Assembly: GCA_964369685.1 (NCBI GenBank)
Contig: CAYJFB010000002.1
Location: forward strand, 124,001 to 188,000
Length of the DNA stretch: 64,000 bases
Direction: 5' to 3'
From: Avidesulfovibrio sp964369685
GTDB lineage: Bacteria; Desulfobacterota; Desulfovibrionia; Desulfovibrionales; Desulfovibrionaceae
The position numbers and the translations under genes are program-made. Under the pieces are notes generated by a model. The model saw only the letters and a program-made list of their open reading frames with translations, did not search any database and was not told the origin of the DNA. Every line of letters begins with the position of its first letter. The stretch's first letter is position 1. Positions 1 through 9,061 of this stretch are shown piece by piece.

Positions 1-173
1 GTTGCAACTTTGGCACTGCCTTTTACTATCGTTACATCAGGCTCAAGACTTGCAATTGCTTTTTGAGGATAGAACAAATCAGAAGTGATGAACGAAGAAG
101 ATGCAGACAGAAAGGCTAAAGTTTGTAGATTTTTCTTTAAAAATTCTCGTCTGTTCATTATATTTTTTTTCAT
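1..173 (-). CDS. Tat-exported DUF362-type protein, N-terminal fragment (partial)
   Basis: Reading the minus strand from the ATG at 173 gives MKKNIMNRREFLKKN followed by a hydrophobic stretch (LAFLSASSSF). This is a twin-arginine signal peptide with the RREFLK motif, so the product should be folded in the cytoplasm, probably with a cofactor, and exported. The next residues, PDVTIVKGSAKVA, resemble the start of DUF362 (ferredoxin-like, Fe-S associated) proteins, which usually begin with a 'P-D-hydrophobic-V-x-G' strand. The gene runs off the left edge, so only about 57 residues are visible. A second start at 158 (MNRREF) is equally possible. The DUF362 call rests on a short stretch; the Tat signal is clear. 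Confidence 0.55.
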   Translation of the reverse strand, partial: MKKNIMNRREFLKKNLQTLAFLSASSSFITSDLFYPQKAIASLEPDVTIVKGSAKVA

Positions 174-241
174 GAGAGACACCTCAATATATAAAGATTT
201 ACATTGTATATTCTACAGCTTAAGTAAAAACAGCACGAACA

Positions 242-1609
242 TTACTCAGTAAATATTTCAATAAAATGAAGCAATTCCGCTGTTTTTTCTTCCATCAACG
301 TTTGATCCGCTCTTGACTCCACATTGAGACGCAACAGTGGTTCGGTATTTGACATGCGCACGTTAAAACGCCATGACTCAAACTCGATTGAAAGGCCGTC
401 TGTTGTATCAATCCGTAAAGCTTTGGGAGCGTATTTTTGATGAATCTGCTCCAGCAAACGTTGAGGTTCTGTTACCGTGCGGTTGATCTCACCACTACAC
501 GGAAAAGCACGTTGGCGCGCGGCAACCAATTCGGCAAGGCTTTTTTTTGTTCGACACAGCAACTCCGCCACCAAAAGCCACGGTATCATCCCTGAGTCAC
601 AATAGGCAAAATCACGAAAATAATGGTGTGCGCTCATTTCTCCGCCATACAGTGCGTTTGTGGCGCGCATGTGTTCTTTCATAAACGCATGGCCTGTTTT
701 TGATCGGACGGGAACACCGCCGCCATGAAGCACAAGATCTTGCGTGTTCCAATATAGACGCGGATCATGAACAATATGTGCCTTCGGACTTTGCAACAAA
801 AGGCTTTGTGCCAACAACCCGACAATATAATATCCTTCAATAAATTTGCCTTCAGCATCATAAAAAAAACAACGGTCAAAATCGCCATCCCACGCCAAAC
901 CCAAATCCGCACGATGCTCTTGCACGGCACGCGTTGTTGTCGCACGCCGTTCAGGCAATAACGGATTCGGAACACCGTTTGGAAACTGCCCATCAGGATT
1001 CATATTTTCAAAGCTGAATACATACGGCAGGCGCGGAGCCAACATATTTAAAACAAGCCCTGCACATCCGTTTCCGGGATCGGCATGGATATGTAACGGT
1101 ATAAGAGCGTCTCTGTCAGTATACCGCAATAAAGCATCTACATATTCTGCACGATACGATGTCTCAAAACAATCAGGACGATCGGGAAACTCATACGGTA
1201 AATCTTTTTGTCGTAAAAAAAGACACACTTGATCATGAATGTGTTTTAATCCTGAATCACCGCTCATCGGTTGGGCATCGGAGCGCACAAACTTCATCCC
1301 ATTGTCTGTCGCAGGATTGTGGCTCCCCGTAACCATGATCCCGCCGTCGAAGCGGTGGGCAAATGTGGCATAATACATTTCTTCCGTACCGCACAATCCA
1401 ATATTCACCACCTCTGCTCCGCCCTTGCGCAAGCCCTGAATCAATGCCGCGCTCAATGCGTCACTCGACAACCGACAGTCTCGACCAACAACCACACGCA
1501 CACTTTTACAAACAGAAACAAAAGCCATACCAATGGCATACGCAATCCGTGGATTGAGCGTTTCGGGAACTCGACCGCGAACATCATACGCTTTAAAACA
1601 AGATAACAT
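242..1609 (-). CDS. manB: Phosphomannomutase/phosphoglucomutase
   Basis: An alpha-D-phosphohexomutase that interconverts hexose 1- and 6-phosphates, feeding GDP-mannose and glucan/LPS precursors in the cytoplasm. The 455-residue protein has the four-domain family layout. The phosphoserine loop TGSHNP has its active Ser near residue 96; the metal-binding loop DGDFDR is at about 241-246; the sugar-binding loop GGEMSAHH is at about 322-329; the C-terminal phosphate-binding loop reads MSNTEP. The start is placed at the ATG at 1609 because GAGGTG lies a normal distance upstream; an in-frame TTG one codon earlier would be too close to it. The gene stands alone, divergent from the aconitase X pair. 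AlgC/PMM-PGM dual specificity is likely but cannot be told from sequence. It could supply glucose-1-P for the glycogen genes 30 kb away. Confidence 0.93.
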   Translation of the reverse strand: MLSCFKAYDVRGRVPETLNPRIAYAIGMAFVSVCKSVRVVVGRDCRLSSDALSAALIQGLRKGGAEVVNIGLCGTEEMYYATFAHRFDGGIMVTGSHNPATDNGMKFVRSDAQPMSGDSGLKHIHDQVCLFLRQKDLPYEFPDRPDCFETSYRAEYVDALLRYTDRDALIPLHIHADPGNGCAGLVLNMLAPRLPYVFSFENMNPDGQFPNGVPNPLLPERRATTTRAVQEHRADLGLAWDGDFDRCFFYDAEGKFIEGYYIVGLLAQSLLLQSPKAHIVHDPRLYWNTQDLVLHGGGVPVRSKTGHAFMKEHMRATNALYGGEMSAHHYFRDFAYCDSGMIPWLLVAELLCRTKKSLAELVAARQRAFPCSGEINRTVTEPQRLLEQIHQKYAPKALRIDTTDGLSIEFESWRFNVRMSNTEPLLRLNVESRADQTLMEEKTAELLHFIEIFTE

Positions 1610-1777
1610 CAATCACCTCAAAAACAATAAACACATCAAAAAAGCACCGTCTCTTGTCAAACAATAAAAGTTTTTATATGAAAACATGAAAATAATATAG
1701 CGATACAACAGGAAAAAGCAAAGTATTTGTCATGGGCTTATGACAAAGATTCCTTACTGCTTAAAAAGGATAATATT

Positions 1778-3058
1778 ATGTGTACAAAAACAATCCACTT
1801 GACGGATTATGAAAAAGCACTGCTACAAGGCGATCACGGCGACGCACGACGCATGGCCATGCAGGTGTTGTATGATCTCGGGTTGTATTATGGTGTGGAT
1901 CGTTTTGTTGAAATTGTATCATGCCATGACGACAGCACCGTATATTTTGGTGAAGCCCAAGTGGCCTTTGCCGAACATTTGGCAGAAATCGGCGGACGCT
2001 TTGTTGTACCGACATCAACCAATGCTTGTTCACTTGATATGAATCATTGGCATTTGCAAAAACAAAGTGTTGAATGCATGTCTGCCACACGGCGTATTGA
2101 AGCCTCACATCTGAAGCTCGGTGCGATCGCTTCATGGACGTGTGCGCCGTATCAAGCAGGTTTTCAACCGACTTTTGGGCAACAGGTTGCTTGCGCCGAA
2201 TCCAACGTGATTGCCTATGTAAATTCTATCGTCGGCGCACGCACCAATCGCTATGCGGGGCCTTTGGAATTGCTTGCAGGTGTTGCGGGACGAGTCCCCT
2301 ATTTTGGTTTACACGTTCCCCAAAACAGAATAGCACAAGGCCTTGTTACGCTTGAAAAAGACATTAAACCAGAATTTTTTGCCGATGCAAGCATGTATAA
2401 TTTTGTAGCCTACGCGTACGGCAGCATTGTCGGCGATCGCGTTTGGGCGATTGACGGTATTCCAAACAATATCAGCATAGATAATCTGAAACAATTCAGT
2501 GCGACGGTGGCCTCTTCAGGCGGTATCGCACTTTTCCATATGCTTGGCGTGACACCCGAAGCGCAAACCTCAGAAATGGCTTTTGGCGGTCAAAAACCAC
2601 AAGAAATTGTACCGTTAACACTTGAAGATCTGCGTAAAGCCGAAGCGCAAATGTGCCATTTTGATCATACAGGTTCTATCGATTTGATTGCACTTGGTTG
2701 CCCGCATTTTTCGTGTATGGAATTTCAACATTTACATGATTCTTTTGCGGGACGCACGGTGCATGAAAACACAATGTTTTGGATTTATACAAGTCGAGCC
2801 ACCTATCAAACAGCAGAGAACAGCGGTTTGCTTGATGCTGTTAAGCGACTTGGTATACATATTTTTGTTGATGGTTGCACAATGGAATACTTTGCCGACA
2901 AATGGGGCACAGAATCCATCATGACCAATTCCGGAAAATTTGCGACCTATTGCTTCAATAAGATTGGTATTCATCCTGTTTTTGGCAGTATTCAGGAATG
3001 TGTGGAAACAGCCGTTGCAGGGCGTGTTGTAAGGGAGCGGAAACCATGGTCAAATTAG
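1778..3058 (+). CDS. Aconitase X catalytic (large) subunit
   Basis: A 426-residue protein of the aconitase X (DUF521) family, a [Fe-S] hydro-lyase; characterised members act on cis-3-hydroxy-L-proline or on mevalonate 5-phosphate. The N-terminus (LTDYEKALLQGDHGDARRMA) and the segments FVVPTSTNA, GPLELLAGVAGRVPYFGLH and IALGCPHFSC are typical. The cysteines of the PTSTNAC, SWTCAPY, GCPHFSC and VDGCTMEY regions are candidate cluster ligands. The start at 1778 follows AAAAAGGA with 7-base spacing; an upstream in-frame extension (from 1727) lacks a site. It overlaps the small-subunit gene by 13 bases, indicating translational coupling. Substrate is not decidable here: no proline racemase or mevalonate genes lie nearby. 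Confidence 0.9.
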   Translation: MCTKTIHLTDYEKALLQGDHGDARRMAMQVLYDLGLYYGVDRFVEIVSCHDDSTVYFGEAQVAFAEHLAEIGGRFVVPTSTNACSLDMNHWHLQKQSVECMSATRRIEASHLKLGAIASWTCAPYQAGFQPTFGQQVACAESNVIAYVNSIVGARTNRYAGPLELLAGVAGRVPYFGLHVPQNRIAQGLVTLEKDIKPEFFADASMYNFVAYAYGSIVGDRVWAIDGIPNNISIDNLKQFSATVASSGGIALFHMLGVTPEAQTSEMAFGGQKPQEIVPLTLEDLRKAEAQMCHFDHTGSIDLIALGCPHFSCMEFQHLHDSFAGRTVHENTMFWIYTSRATYQTAENSGLLDAVKRLGIHIFVDGCTMEYFADKWGTESIMTNSGKFATYCFNKIGIHPVFGSIQECVETAVAGRVVRERKPWSN

Positions 3059-3462
3059 ATTGTCAAACCGTGATTGGCGGCGATATTCGTGCAGAGCTGA
3101 TCTATTCAAACGATCCCATCAGTTTTGTCGGCGGTGTAAATATCCAAACAGGCGACGTGGCAGACTACCGCCATGCCAATTACGGACAAAATCTTACAGG
3201 CAAAGTGTTTGCCTTTCCTTTCGGTAAAGGCAGCAGTGGTGCAGGTCTTGTTTTGATGGAGATGCTGCGTCTCGGTACGGCACCCGGTGCAATCATCAAC
3301 ATCCGTACAGATCCTGTTATTCTGACAGGACCTTTAATATGTAAGCATTTTTATAATCAATTGTTGCCAATAATCAATCTCAACGAAAAAAATTATGCCG
3401 CACTTGCAACAGGCAAAGAGGTTGAACTTGTTTCAAATCAATCCTACTTGCATGTATATTGA
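3046..3462 (+). CDS. Aconitase X swivel (small) subunit, DUF126
   Basis: A 138-residue swivelling domain that closes over the active site of the large subunit encoded just upstream. The family signature GKGSSGAGLVLMEML lies near residue 65, with ISFVGGVNIQTGDV before it. The start ATG at 3046 lies inside the end of the large-subunit gene and follows AAGGGAGCGG. The C-terminus is odd: this frame stops after SYLHVY, but the +1 frame immediately continues with a gene-like stretch (CMYIDDHKEVVCVDA...) to a stop at about 3525. A one-base difference in the T-run at about 3430-3432 would join the two. It could be a recent frameshift, a sequencing error or chance. Confidence 0.85.
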   Translation: MVKLDCQTVIGGDIRAELIYSNDPISFVGGVNIQTGDVADYRHANYGQNLTGKVFAFPFGKGSSGAGLVLMEMLRLGTAPGAIINIRTDPVILTGPLICKHFYNQLLPIINLNEKNYAALATGKEVELVSNQSYLHVY

Positions 3463-3576
3463 CGATCACAAAGAAGTTGTTTGTGTTGACGCTTTGTGCT
3501 ATGAAGCATTGTCAAATGTCGAATGATTATAGACAATACCCAATCACATACAACTTCTTTTTTTAAGGATACGTTG

Positions 3577-4257
3577 ATGAATATTCTTATCTTTGGTCCC
3601 AACGGAAGTGGGAAAGGCACACAAGGCACGCTGATCAAACAAGCGTTTGGAATAGCACATATTGAATCCGGTGCTATTTTCCGTTTACATGTCGGCGGCG
3701 GAACCGATCTTGGCCTTCAAGCCAAAGCGTTTATGGAACGAGGCGAATTGGTTCCCGATGAATTAACAATCCCCATGGTGCTGACAACCTTGCAAGAAGA
3801 AGGTGCTTCCGGCTGGCTTTTGGACGGTTTTCCGCGAAATTTAGTGCAAGCAGAAAAACTGCATGAAGCGATGAAAGCACAAGGCATGAAACTTGACTAT
3901 GTTGTTGAAATTGATTTAGATCGCAAGGTGGCTCGTGAGCGGATTATGGGACGTCGCGTTTGCCAAGCAGACAACAACCACCCCAATAACATTTTTATTG
4001 AGGCAATCAAGCCCCACGGGGATCAATGCCGCGTTTGCGAAGGTGAACTTTTTGCACGCGCCGACGATCAAGATGAAGAAGCAATCAATAAACGCCATGA
4101 CATTTATTATAATGCGGAAACAGGCACCTTAGCCGCCGCACATTACTTCAAAAGATTGGCTGAACAAGGTGAGACCACATACATCACCTTGGACGGTCAA
4201 GGTGACATCGATACCGTACGTCAAGCTCTCATGCAACAACTCGGCTTAAAAAAATAG
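3577..4257 (+). CDS. adk: Adenylate kinase
   Basis: Catalyses ATP + AMP = 2 ADP in the cytoplasm. The 226-residue protein opens with the P-loop GPNGSGKGTQG. AMP-binding segments follow (ESGAIFR, DGFPRNLVQAE). The long LID domain (about residues 125-175, GRRVCQADNNHP...CRVCEGELFARADDQDE) carries three Cys, in a form I associate with Desulfovibrio enzymes. Those Cys (CQAD, CRVC) may form a partial metal site. The start at 3577 follows TTAAGGATACGTTG; an upstream in-frame extension has no site. A strong intrinsic terminator follows at 4329-4360, so the acnX-adk group ends here. Confidence 0.96.
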   Translation: MNILIFGPNGSGKGTQGTLIKQAFGIAHIESGAIFRLHVGGGTDLGLQAKAFMERGELVPDELTIPMVLTTLQEEGASGWLLDGFPRNLVQAEKLHEAMKAQGMKLDYVVEIDLDRKVARERIMGRRVCQADNNHPNNIFIEAIKPHGDQCRVCEGELFARADDQDEEAINKRHDIYYNAETGTLAAAHYFKRLAEQGETTYITLDGQGDIDTVRQALMQQLGLKK

Positions 4258-4328
4258 ATCGCATAATTCTTTTTTCCGAGGAGAACATTCCAAAACAATG
4301 TATACCATAAAATAATTTTTTATTTTAA

Positions 4329-4360
4329 GGCGCTATATCAAAAGATATAACGCCTTTTTC
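4329..4360 (+). terminator. Rho-independent terminator after adk
   Basis: GGCG-C-TATATC, loop AAAA, GATATA-A-CGCC, then TTTTTC. This is an 11-position stem with one central C/A mismatch, directly followed by a U-tract. It ends the adk transcript and separates it from the convergent nitroreductase gene. Confidence 0.85.
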
Positions 4361-4466
4361 TTTTCATATAACCGATTCACGTTTGAAGCGCGCCGAGGAT
4401 CAAAAGCATGGCCGCTCAGAGATTGGGAGAAGGCAAGGTTTCGTCCTTCCCTCCGCCGAAAAACAT

Positions 4467-5045
4467 TTAAAAATCAGCGATGAGAATATCGTCCAGTATG
4501 AGCTTGGGAACATGATGTACATTATCATTATCGCGCCAATATGTTTGAGGATCGCCAAGATGAATGTCGTCTGAAACCCTTGTTTCGACAGGACGTCCCA
4601 GCGCAATGATCATTACGGGTTGAAGTCCTTCGGGGACAGACAAAAGTTCAGAAACCGTGTTCGTATCGAAAGACATCACCATGCATGCCCCAAATCCCAG
4701 CGCAGTCGCAGAAAGTTGAATATTCTGTGCGGCAATCCCTACATCAATATCCATCAATTTTGTGTTTTTTGCAGGCTCAAGGATCACGATGTACCCTGTG
4801 GGGCGCTCGCCTACGTGCGGTCCTTTCCAATCTTTCAGCGCGGCGGCAAAACGCATGGTCGAAAAAAGTTTTGTACACATTTCAGGGCTTGAAATGGTTA
4901 TATAGCGCAAAACTTGTTGATTGCGTGCTGAAGGACTGAGACGCGCACAATCCACAAGGCTTTTAAGAAATTCTTTCGATAACGTTTCAGATTCAAGAAA
5001 ACGACGGCACGAACGCGCTGCGCTGACAAGTTCCAAAAAATTCAT
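4467..5045 (-). CDS. Nitroreductase family protein
   Basis: A 192-residue FMN-dependent oxidoreductase of the nitroreductase fold. The N-terminal ARSCRRFLES segment is the usual 'RRSxRxF' FMN-phosphate contact, and SARNQQ, DIGIAAQNIQLSATALGFGACM (here DVGIAAQNI) and the C-terminal IIALGRPVE are typical. The true electron acceptor is unknown. The start at 5045 follows GGAGAGGCT. An ORF extension upstream to 5126 is not supported by a ribosome site. It is transcribed away from ruvX and toward adk, alone. Confidence 0.88.
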   Translation of the reverse strand: MNFLELVSAARSCRRFLESETLSKEFLKSLVDCARLSPSARNQQVLRYITISSPEMCTKLFSTMRFAAALKDWKGPHVGERPTGYIVILEPAKNTKLMDIDVGIAAQNIQLSATALGFGACMVMSFDTNTVSELLSVPEGLQPVMIIALGRPVETRVSDDIHLGDPQTYWRDNDNVHHVPKLILDDILIADF

Positions 5046-5406
5046 AGCCTCTCCTAAAAGTAAAAAAATACCCGCACCTTCAAAAAAACAACACAGACCA
5101 AAAACAGACACAAGACGCACAATCACAAACTTGCGCCCGAGCTTTGTGCAGGGTAAAATAAAAAAAAACGCTTTTGTCTCGAAAAAATTTAGACTGTCTC
5201 TTTACAACGGCAATACGCTTCGTCATAATTCAAAAAACATCGCTTGGAAGAGACAGAAAAAACGCTCTCTTTTGTATATAAAACAGATATTGGCCGTTTT
5301 ACAACAAAAAAACAAGTCTGAGAGTGTAAAAAATCGTAAAAAAAACGATTGCAGACTCTATCTTTTTTCTATTTTTTTTCTATATTTTATAAAGAAAAGG
5401 TTCCCT
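5046..5406. other. Divergent intergenic region, nitroreductase/ruvX
   Basis: 361 bases, very A-rich on the plus strand, holding the promoters of the divergent nitroreductase and ruvX genes. An open frame through it on the plus strand is only an upstream extension of ruvX and has no ribosome site or family similarity. No clear hairpin or terminator is seen. Confidence 0.6.
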
Positions 5407-5847
5407 TTGAAATATGTGGCTATCGATTACGGCCTGAAACGCACAGGCCTTGCTGTTTCTGATCCGTCGGGAATGTTTGCTTTTCCGCGTTGTACACTCA
5501 AAATGACAACCAAAGCACGCTTCTTTGACGAGCTCATGACATGTATTGCCCTTGAAAAACCAAGTGCCATTGTCATCGGCTTACCACGCACCGCCAATGG
5601 AGAGGATTCCCTCACCACACGACAAGTACGCAATTTCGCGGCACGGCTTGCACGAAGAACAAGCCTACCACTTTTTTGGATGGACGAATACCTTTCCTCT
5701 TACGCCGCAGAAAGCGATCTCCACGAAGTCGGAAAACACACAGACATGCGCGCTGTCGTCGACCAACAAGCTGCTGTACGCATTTTAGAAAGTTTTTTGG
5801 CTCTGGAACAAGACCAACGGAGGCCTATCGATGACTGCCAACCATGA
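5407..5847 (+). CDS. ruvX: RuvX/YqgF family Holliday-junction resolvase-like nuclease
   Basis: A 146-residue RNase H-fold protein. Bacterial members act in Holliday-junction resolution and 16S rRNA 5'-end maturation. The family starts with a V-A-x-D-Y-G-x-K-R-x-G motif, seen here as VAIDYGLKRTGLAVSD; VIGLPRTANGED and LFWMDEYLSSYAAE supply the other two acidic regions. I place the start at the TTG at 5407, preceded by AAGAAAAGG, because the family begins right there and no ATG or GTG is available. It overlaps mltG by 17 bases, a coupling often seen between these two genes. Confidence 0.92.
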   Translation: MKYVAIDYGLKRTGLAVSDPSGMFAFPRCTLKMTTKARFFDELMTCIALEKPSAIVIGLPRTANGEDSLTTRQVRNFAARLARRTSLPLFWMDEYLSSYAAESDLHEVGKHTDMRAVVDQQAAVRILESFLALEQDQRRPIDDCQP

Positions 5848-6937
5848 AGACTCGCAAGAAAAAAAACGTCAACCCCAAAAAAAATATCGCACCTTGGTTG
5901 TGATTATACAAATGCTGGCTCTTGCTTGTTTTGTGGTGGCTCTTGTCGGTGTCGGAGGCTTATGGTTCGCACACAGCCCCACAGAAAGCGTCGGGCGCGA
6001 AATTGAAATCGTAATCGCACCGGGACGAGCTTTCAAATCCGTGTCGGACGAACTCGAAAAACACGGTGTCATCTCAAGCGCCATGGGCTTTAATATCATG
6101 GCATATTTGACAAAAAATGCAGGAAAATTACAAGTCGGACGCTTTGTCGTGCAATCAAATTGGTCTCCCATACAGATTCTGACTCACCTTGTATCAGGCA
6201 AACCCCACTTCGACCGCATAACTATTCCCGAAGGGTTACCTTGGTGGGAAGTGGCCAAACGCTTGGAACAAGCCGGCATGGTGCGCTTTGATGACTTTGC
6301 AACAATCATCCATGATCCGACATTTTTGGCACATTGGGGTATCCCGTTTCCGTCGGCAGAAGGTTTCTTGTTTCCTGATACCTACCTGCTTATGCGCCCC
6401 GCAGAACAAAACCTGAATTCAGCACGAAGTATTGCAAATCGTATGGTTGATACATTCTGGAGACGCACCGCATCACTATGGCCAAATATGGAACGACCAA
6501 AACCAAACAACGCCGAACTGGTGCGAAATATGGTAACACTCGGCTCGATTATTGAAAAAGAAACCGCCGTTGCAAGTGAACGCAAACGTGTTGCGGGTGT
6601 TTATGTCAACCGGTTGCGGCGCCGTATGCTTCTTCAAGCCGATCCGACAATTATTTATGGCATCGGCCCCTCTTTCACCGGCTCTATCCTACGCTCTCAA
6701 TTAAACGACACCACAAACCGCTACAATACGTATAAACATCCGGGTCTGCCTCCGGGTCCCATCTGCTCCCCGGGATTAGCCAGTATGGAGGCCGCGTTTG
6801 AACCTGAAAAGCACGATTTCATTTATTTTGTCGCCCGTGGTGACGGCTCTCATGTGTTTAGCAAAAACCTGCAAGACCACAACCGCGCCGTGCGCGATTA
6901 TCGCAGAACACTCCGACAAAATAAAAATCCGACATAA
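5831..6937 (+). CDS. mltG: Endolytic murein transglycosylase MltG
   Basis: Inner-membrane lytic transglycosylase that cuts nascent peptidoglycan strands. The 368 residues show a cytoplasmic basic N-terminus, one membrane helix at about 21-45, a LysM-like segment (VIAPGRAFKSVSDELEKHGVI) and the YceG catalytic domain with the catalytic Glu in LGSIIEKETA, followed by ERKRVAGVYVNRLRRRMLLQADPTI and HPGLPPGPICSPG. The start ATG follows GGAGG by 7 bases and overlaps ruvX. A perfect long hairpin lies just after the stop. Confidence 0.95.
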   Translation: MTANHEDSQEKKRQPQKKYRTLVVIIQMLALACFVVALVGVGGLWFAHSPTESVGREIEIVIAPGRAFKSVSDELEKHGVISSAMGFNIMAYLTKNAGKLQVGRFVVQSNWSPIQILTHLVSGKPHFDRITIPEGLPWWEVAKRLEQAGMVRFDDFATIIHDPTFLAHWGIPFPSAEGFLFPDTYLLMRPAEQNLNSARSIANRMVDTFWRRTASLWPNMERPKPNNAELVRNMVTLGSIIEKETAVASERKRVAGVYVNRLRRRMLLQADPTIIYGIGPSFTGSILRSQLNDTTNRYNTYKHPGLPPGPICSPGLASMEAAFEPEKHDFIYFVARGDGSHVFSKNLQDHNRAVRDYRRTLRQNKNPT

Positions 6938-6975
6938 CTGTTAAAGAATCCCTTTCATTGGGGGTTCTTTAACAG
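6938..6975 (+). terminator. Strong hairpin after mltG, no U-tract
   Basis: Arms 6938-6952 (CTGTTAAAGAATCCC) and 6961-6975 pair over 15 positions with one G-U, around an 8-base loop. It is followed by TCAAGG rather than T's, so it is either a Rho-type or processing/stability structure, or a terminator of unusual form. Confidence 0.6.
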
Positions 6976-7015
6976 TCAAGGCTTCACACAAAAAATACAC
7001 ACGGAGCACAAACAC

Positions 7016-7915
7016 ATGTCTGAAGCATACTCTATCCGAAATCTCCAACCCTTGCCTTCAACGATTGCCACCCCCCTTGCTTCTACAGACAGTGCGCAAA
7101 GCATTCAAGCAAAACAAAACGTGTCTGTTCCTACACAAACAGCGAACAATGCGCACACTCAACACCTCGATGCAGAACTCACACAATTACAAACACAATA
7201 CGATACCGTCAGCCACGTCCGCGATTTGGCAAAAGCAAGCGCAGCCCTTCTACAAGGCTTGCAAACTCTATGGAAACAATTTGGCACACAAATGCTTGCT
7301 GTTGACCGTAAACAATCTTTTGTTCGTTTAGAAAATACACAGCAAATCAATCCGCTTCCCAGCCTAACTCAACAAATAGAAAACCTCTTGCGCTTACGTG
7401 TTCATCACGAAAGTGTGTTTTCTCGAGAGACGTGGGGGCGTAAAAATACTCTGCTCAATACAAATGGCATCGTGTCTTGTTGTGGTGTGCACTTTCAAGC
7501 ACACGACCTCATGAGCGAATTGTACACACCAACAGGAACACAACAATTCCCGAATGTTGCGGCATTGTTTTCTAAAATTTCTTTTGGTGATCCAGATTAC
7601 AATGAAGCGTATATAGAATATCAAAACGCCAATCCTTTGGATCCCATTGCCTATGGTGCAGATATTCCGTGTATTCCCATACCACTGTCCATGACCCTTG
7701 CCGTCGTCCAAGCCAAACACAAACAAGCCGAACAACTCCAATACGGTTATCTTGGCCTTGTACAACATCTTGAAAGAAAACGTGCACAACTTGGTATGGA
7801 AGCCGATACACTCACTTCTGCCCGTTCAACGTTGCAAAATACCCAAACCACAACAGTAAACACCACAACACAAGCCCTTATGCACCAAACAAACCTTTTT
7901 CAAGTACAAACATAA
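7016..7915 (+). CDS. Unrecognised Gln/Thr-rich protein
   Basis: 299 residues, not recognised. There is no signal peptide or membrane segment. The N-terminal 50 residues are low-complexity (Ser/Thr/Gln/Asn). A predicted helical stretch follows at about 50-95 (LDAELTQLQTQYDTVSHVRDLAKASAALLQGL), then a mixed middle with a GIVSCCGVHF cysteine pair near 160, then a helical C-terminus (AVVQAKHKQAEQLQYGYLGLVQHLERKRAQL) ending in a Thr/Gln-rich tail. The two helical ends around a globular middle resemble the architecture of secreted filament-type proteins, but I see no family motif and would not name a function. The start follows CGGAGCACAAACAC. The gene appears to be monocistronic. Confidence 0.75.
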   Translation: MSEAYSIRNLQPLPSTIATPLASTDSAQSIQAKQNVSVPTQTANNAHTQHLDAELTQLQTQYDTVSHVRDLAKASAALLQGLQTLWKQFGTQMLAVDRKQSFVRLENTQQINPLPSLTQQIENLLRLRVHHESVFSRETWGRKNTLLNTNGIVSCCGVHFQAHDLMSELYTPTGTQQFPNVAALFSKISFGDPDYNEAYIEYQNANPLDPIAYGADIPCIPIPLSMTLAVVQAKHKQAEQLQYGYLGLVQHLERKRAQLGMEADTLTSARSTLQNTQTTTVNTTTQALMHQTNLFQVQT

Positions 7916-7978
7916 CCGTTTACAAATGATAGCTTGATTTTATTTGAAAAAGTCATTCTGAAAACAGGGAGATTCACA

Positions 7979-8884
7979 ATGTCTGTACAACCACGTATAG
8001 GATGGATAGGAACCGGGGTTATGGGATTATCCATGGCCGGACATTTACAAAAAGCAGGCTATAGCTTAACGGTTTACAACCGCACAAAAGCCAAAGCACA
8101 AACGTTGCTCGACGGCGGCGCACAATGGGCAGAAACACCGCAAGCTGTCGCCGCGGCTTCGGACATTGTGTTTTCCATTGTCGGCTATCCTGCTGATGTC
8201 GCAGAGATTGCTTTGGGTGAACATGGCGTGTTTCAAGGGTTGGCCGCAGGCGGTATCTTTTGTGACATGACAACCAGTTCACCACCACTTGCCGAATACA
8301 TTGCCACACAGGCCGCAGAGAAAGGCTGCATGGCTCTTGACGCACCTGTGACAGGAGGCGATATCGGTGCTCGCGAAGCGCGGTTGTCGATTTTTGTCGG
8401 CGGTGCAGCGGAGTCCTTTGCTCGTACACGCCCATGTCTTGAATGCATGGGTAAAACCATTGTACACACAGGTTCAGTCGGTGCAGGACAACGCGCAAAG
8501 CTGGCAAATCAAATTGCCGTAGCCGGTGTGACATTTAGTGTTTGCGAATCCTTATTGTTTGCACAAGAAGCGGGACTCGACGTGCGTCAATGGCTTGAAA
8601 CGGTTATTCATGGTGCGGCAGGCAGTACGGCAATGAACACATTGGGACGGCGTATACTTGACGGTGATTATGAACCCGGCTTCTATGTTGAACATTTTCT
8701 CAAAGATTTACGACTTTGCCTTGATGAATGCAGAAGTATGCAATTGACCTTACCCGGACTCGCTGCGGCAGAACAAGTGTATCAAACACTTGTGGCACAA
8801 GGCTATGCCAAAAAAGGCACACAGAGCCTTATCCAAGCACTTGCAACACTTTCTGCAAAACAATGGAACACGGCGCCTCAATAA
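7979..8884 (+). CDS. NAD(P)-dependent beta-hydroxyacid dehydrogenase family
   Basis: A 301-residue 3-hydroxyisobutyrate dehydrogenase/tartronate semialdehyde reductase-type enzyme. The Rossmann motif is GWIGTGVMGLSMAGHL; the substrate loop DAPVTGGDIGAREARL is the family's DAPVSGG-type sequence; the catalytic Lys sits in GAGQRAKLANQ near residue 170; the C-terminal helical domain has the usual FLKDLRLCLDEC. Small hydroxyacid or semialdehyde substrates are expected (glyoxylate, succinic semialdehyde); the precise one cannot be told. The start at 7979 follows CAGGGAG; an in-frame upstream extension is not needed. Confidence 0.9.
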   Translation: MSVQPRIGWIGTGVMGLSMAGHLQKAGYSLTVYNRTKAKAQTLLDGGAQWAETPQAVAAASDIVFSIVGYPADVAEIALGEHGVFQGLAAGGIFCDMTTSSPPLAEYIATQAAEKGCMALDAPVTGGDIGAREARLSIFVGGAAESFARTRPCLECMGKTIVHTGSVGAGQRAKLANQIAVAGVTFSVCESLLFAQEAGLDVRQWLETVIHGAAGSTAMNTLGRRILDGDYEPGFYVEHFLKDLRLCLDECRSMQLTLPGLAAAEQVYQTLVAQGYAKKGTQSLIQALATLSAKQWNTAPQ

Positions 8885-9061
8885 TCATATGCTCCAAAAA
8901 CCGTACACCTCAAAGATTTTACAATCATTCACTATTTCTTGTGATTCAATAACACTGTTGCCTTTCTTTTCTTTGTATAATTGTCATAGTATGCGGCAGT
9001 GTTTCTTTTGGAAATGCATTGTCAACAACGAGAGAGCCTCTATCAAAGCAGGAGAAACCAA

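Noticed and set aside
4921..5406. Upstream extension of ruvX (about 160 codons)
   Set aside because: No ribosome site, Lys/Arg-rich translation of an A-rich region, and RuvX proteins begin where the TTG at 5407 lies.
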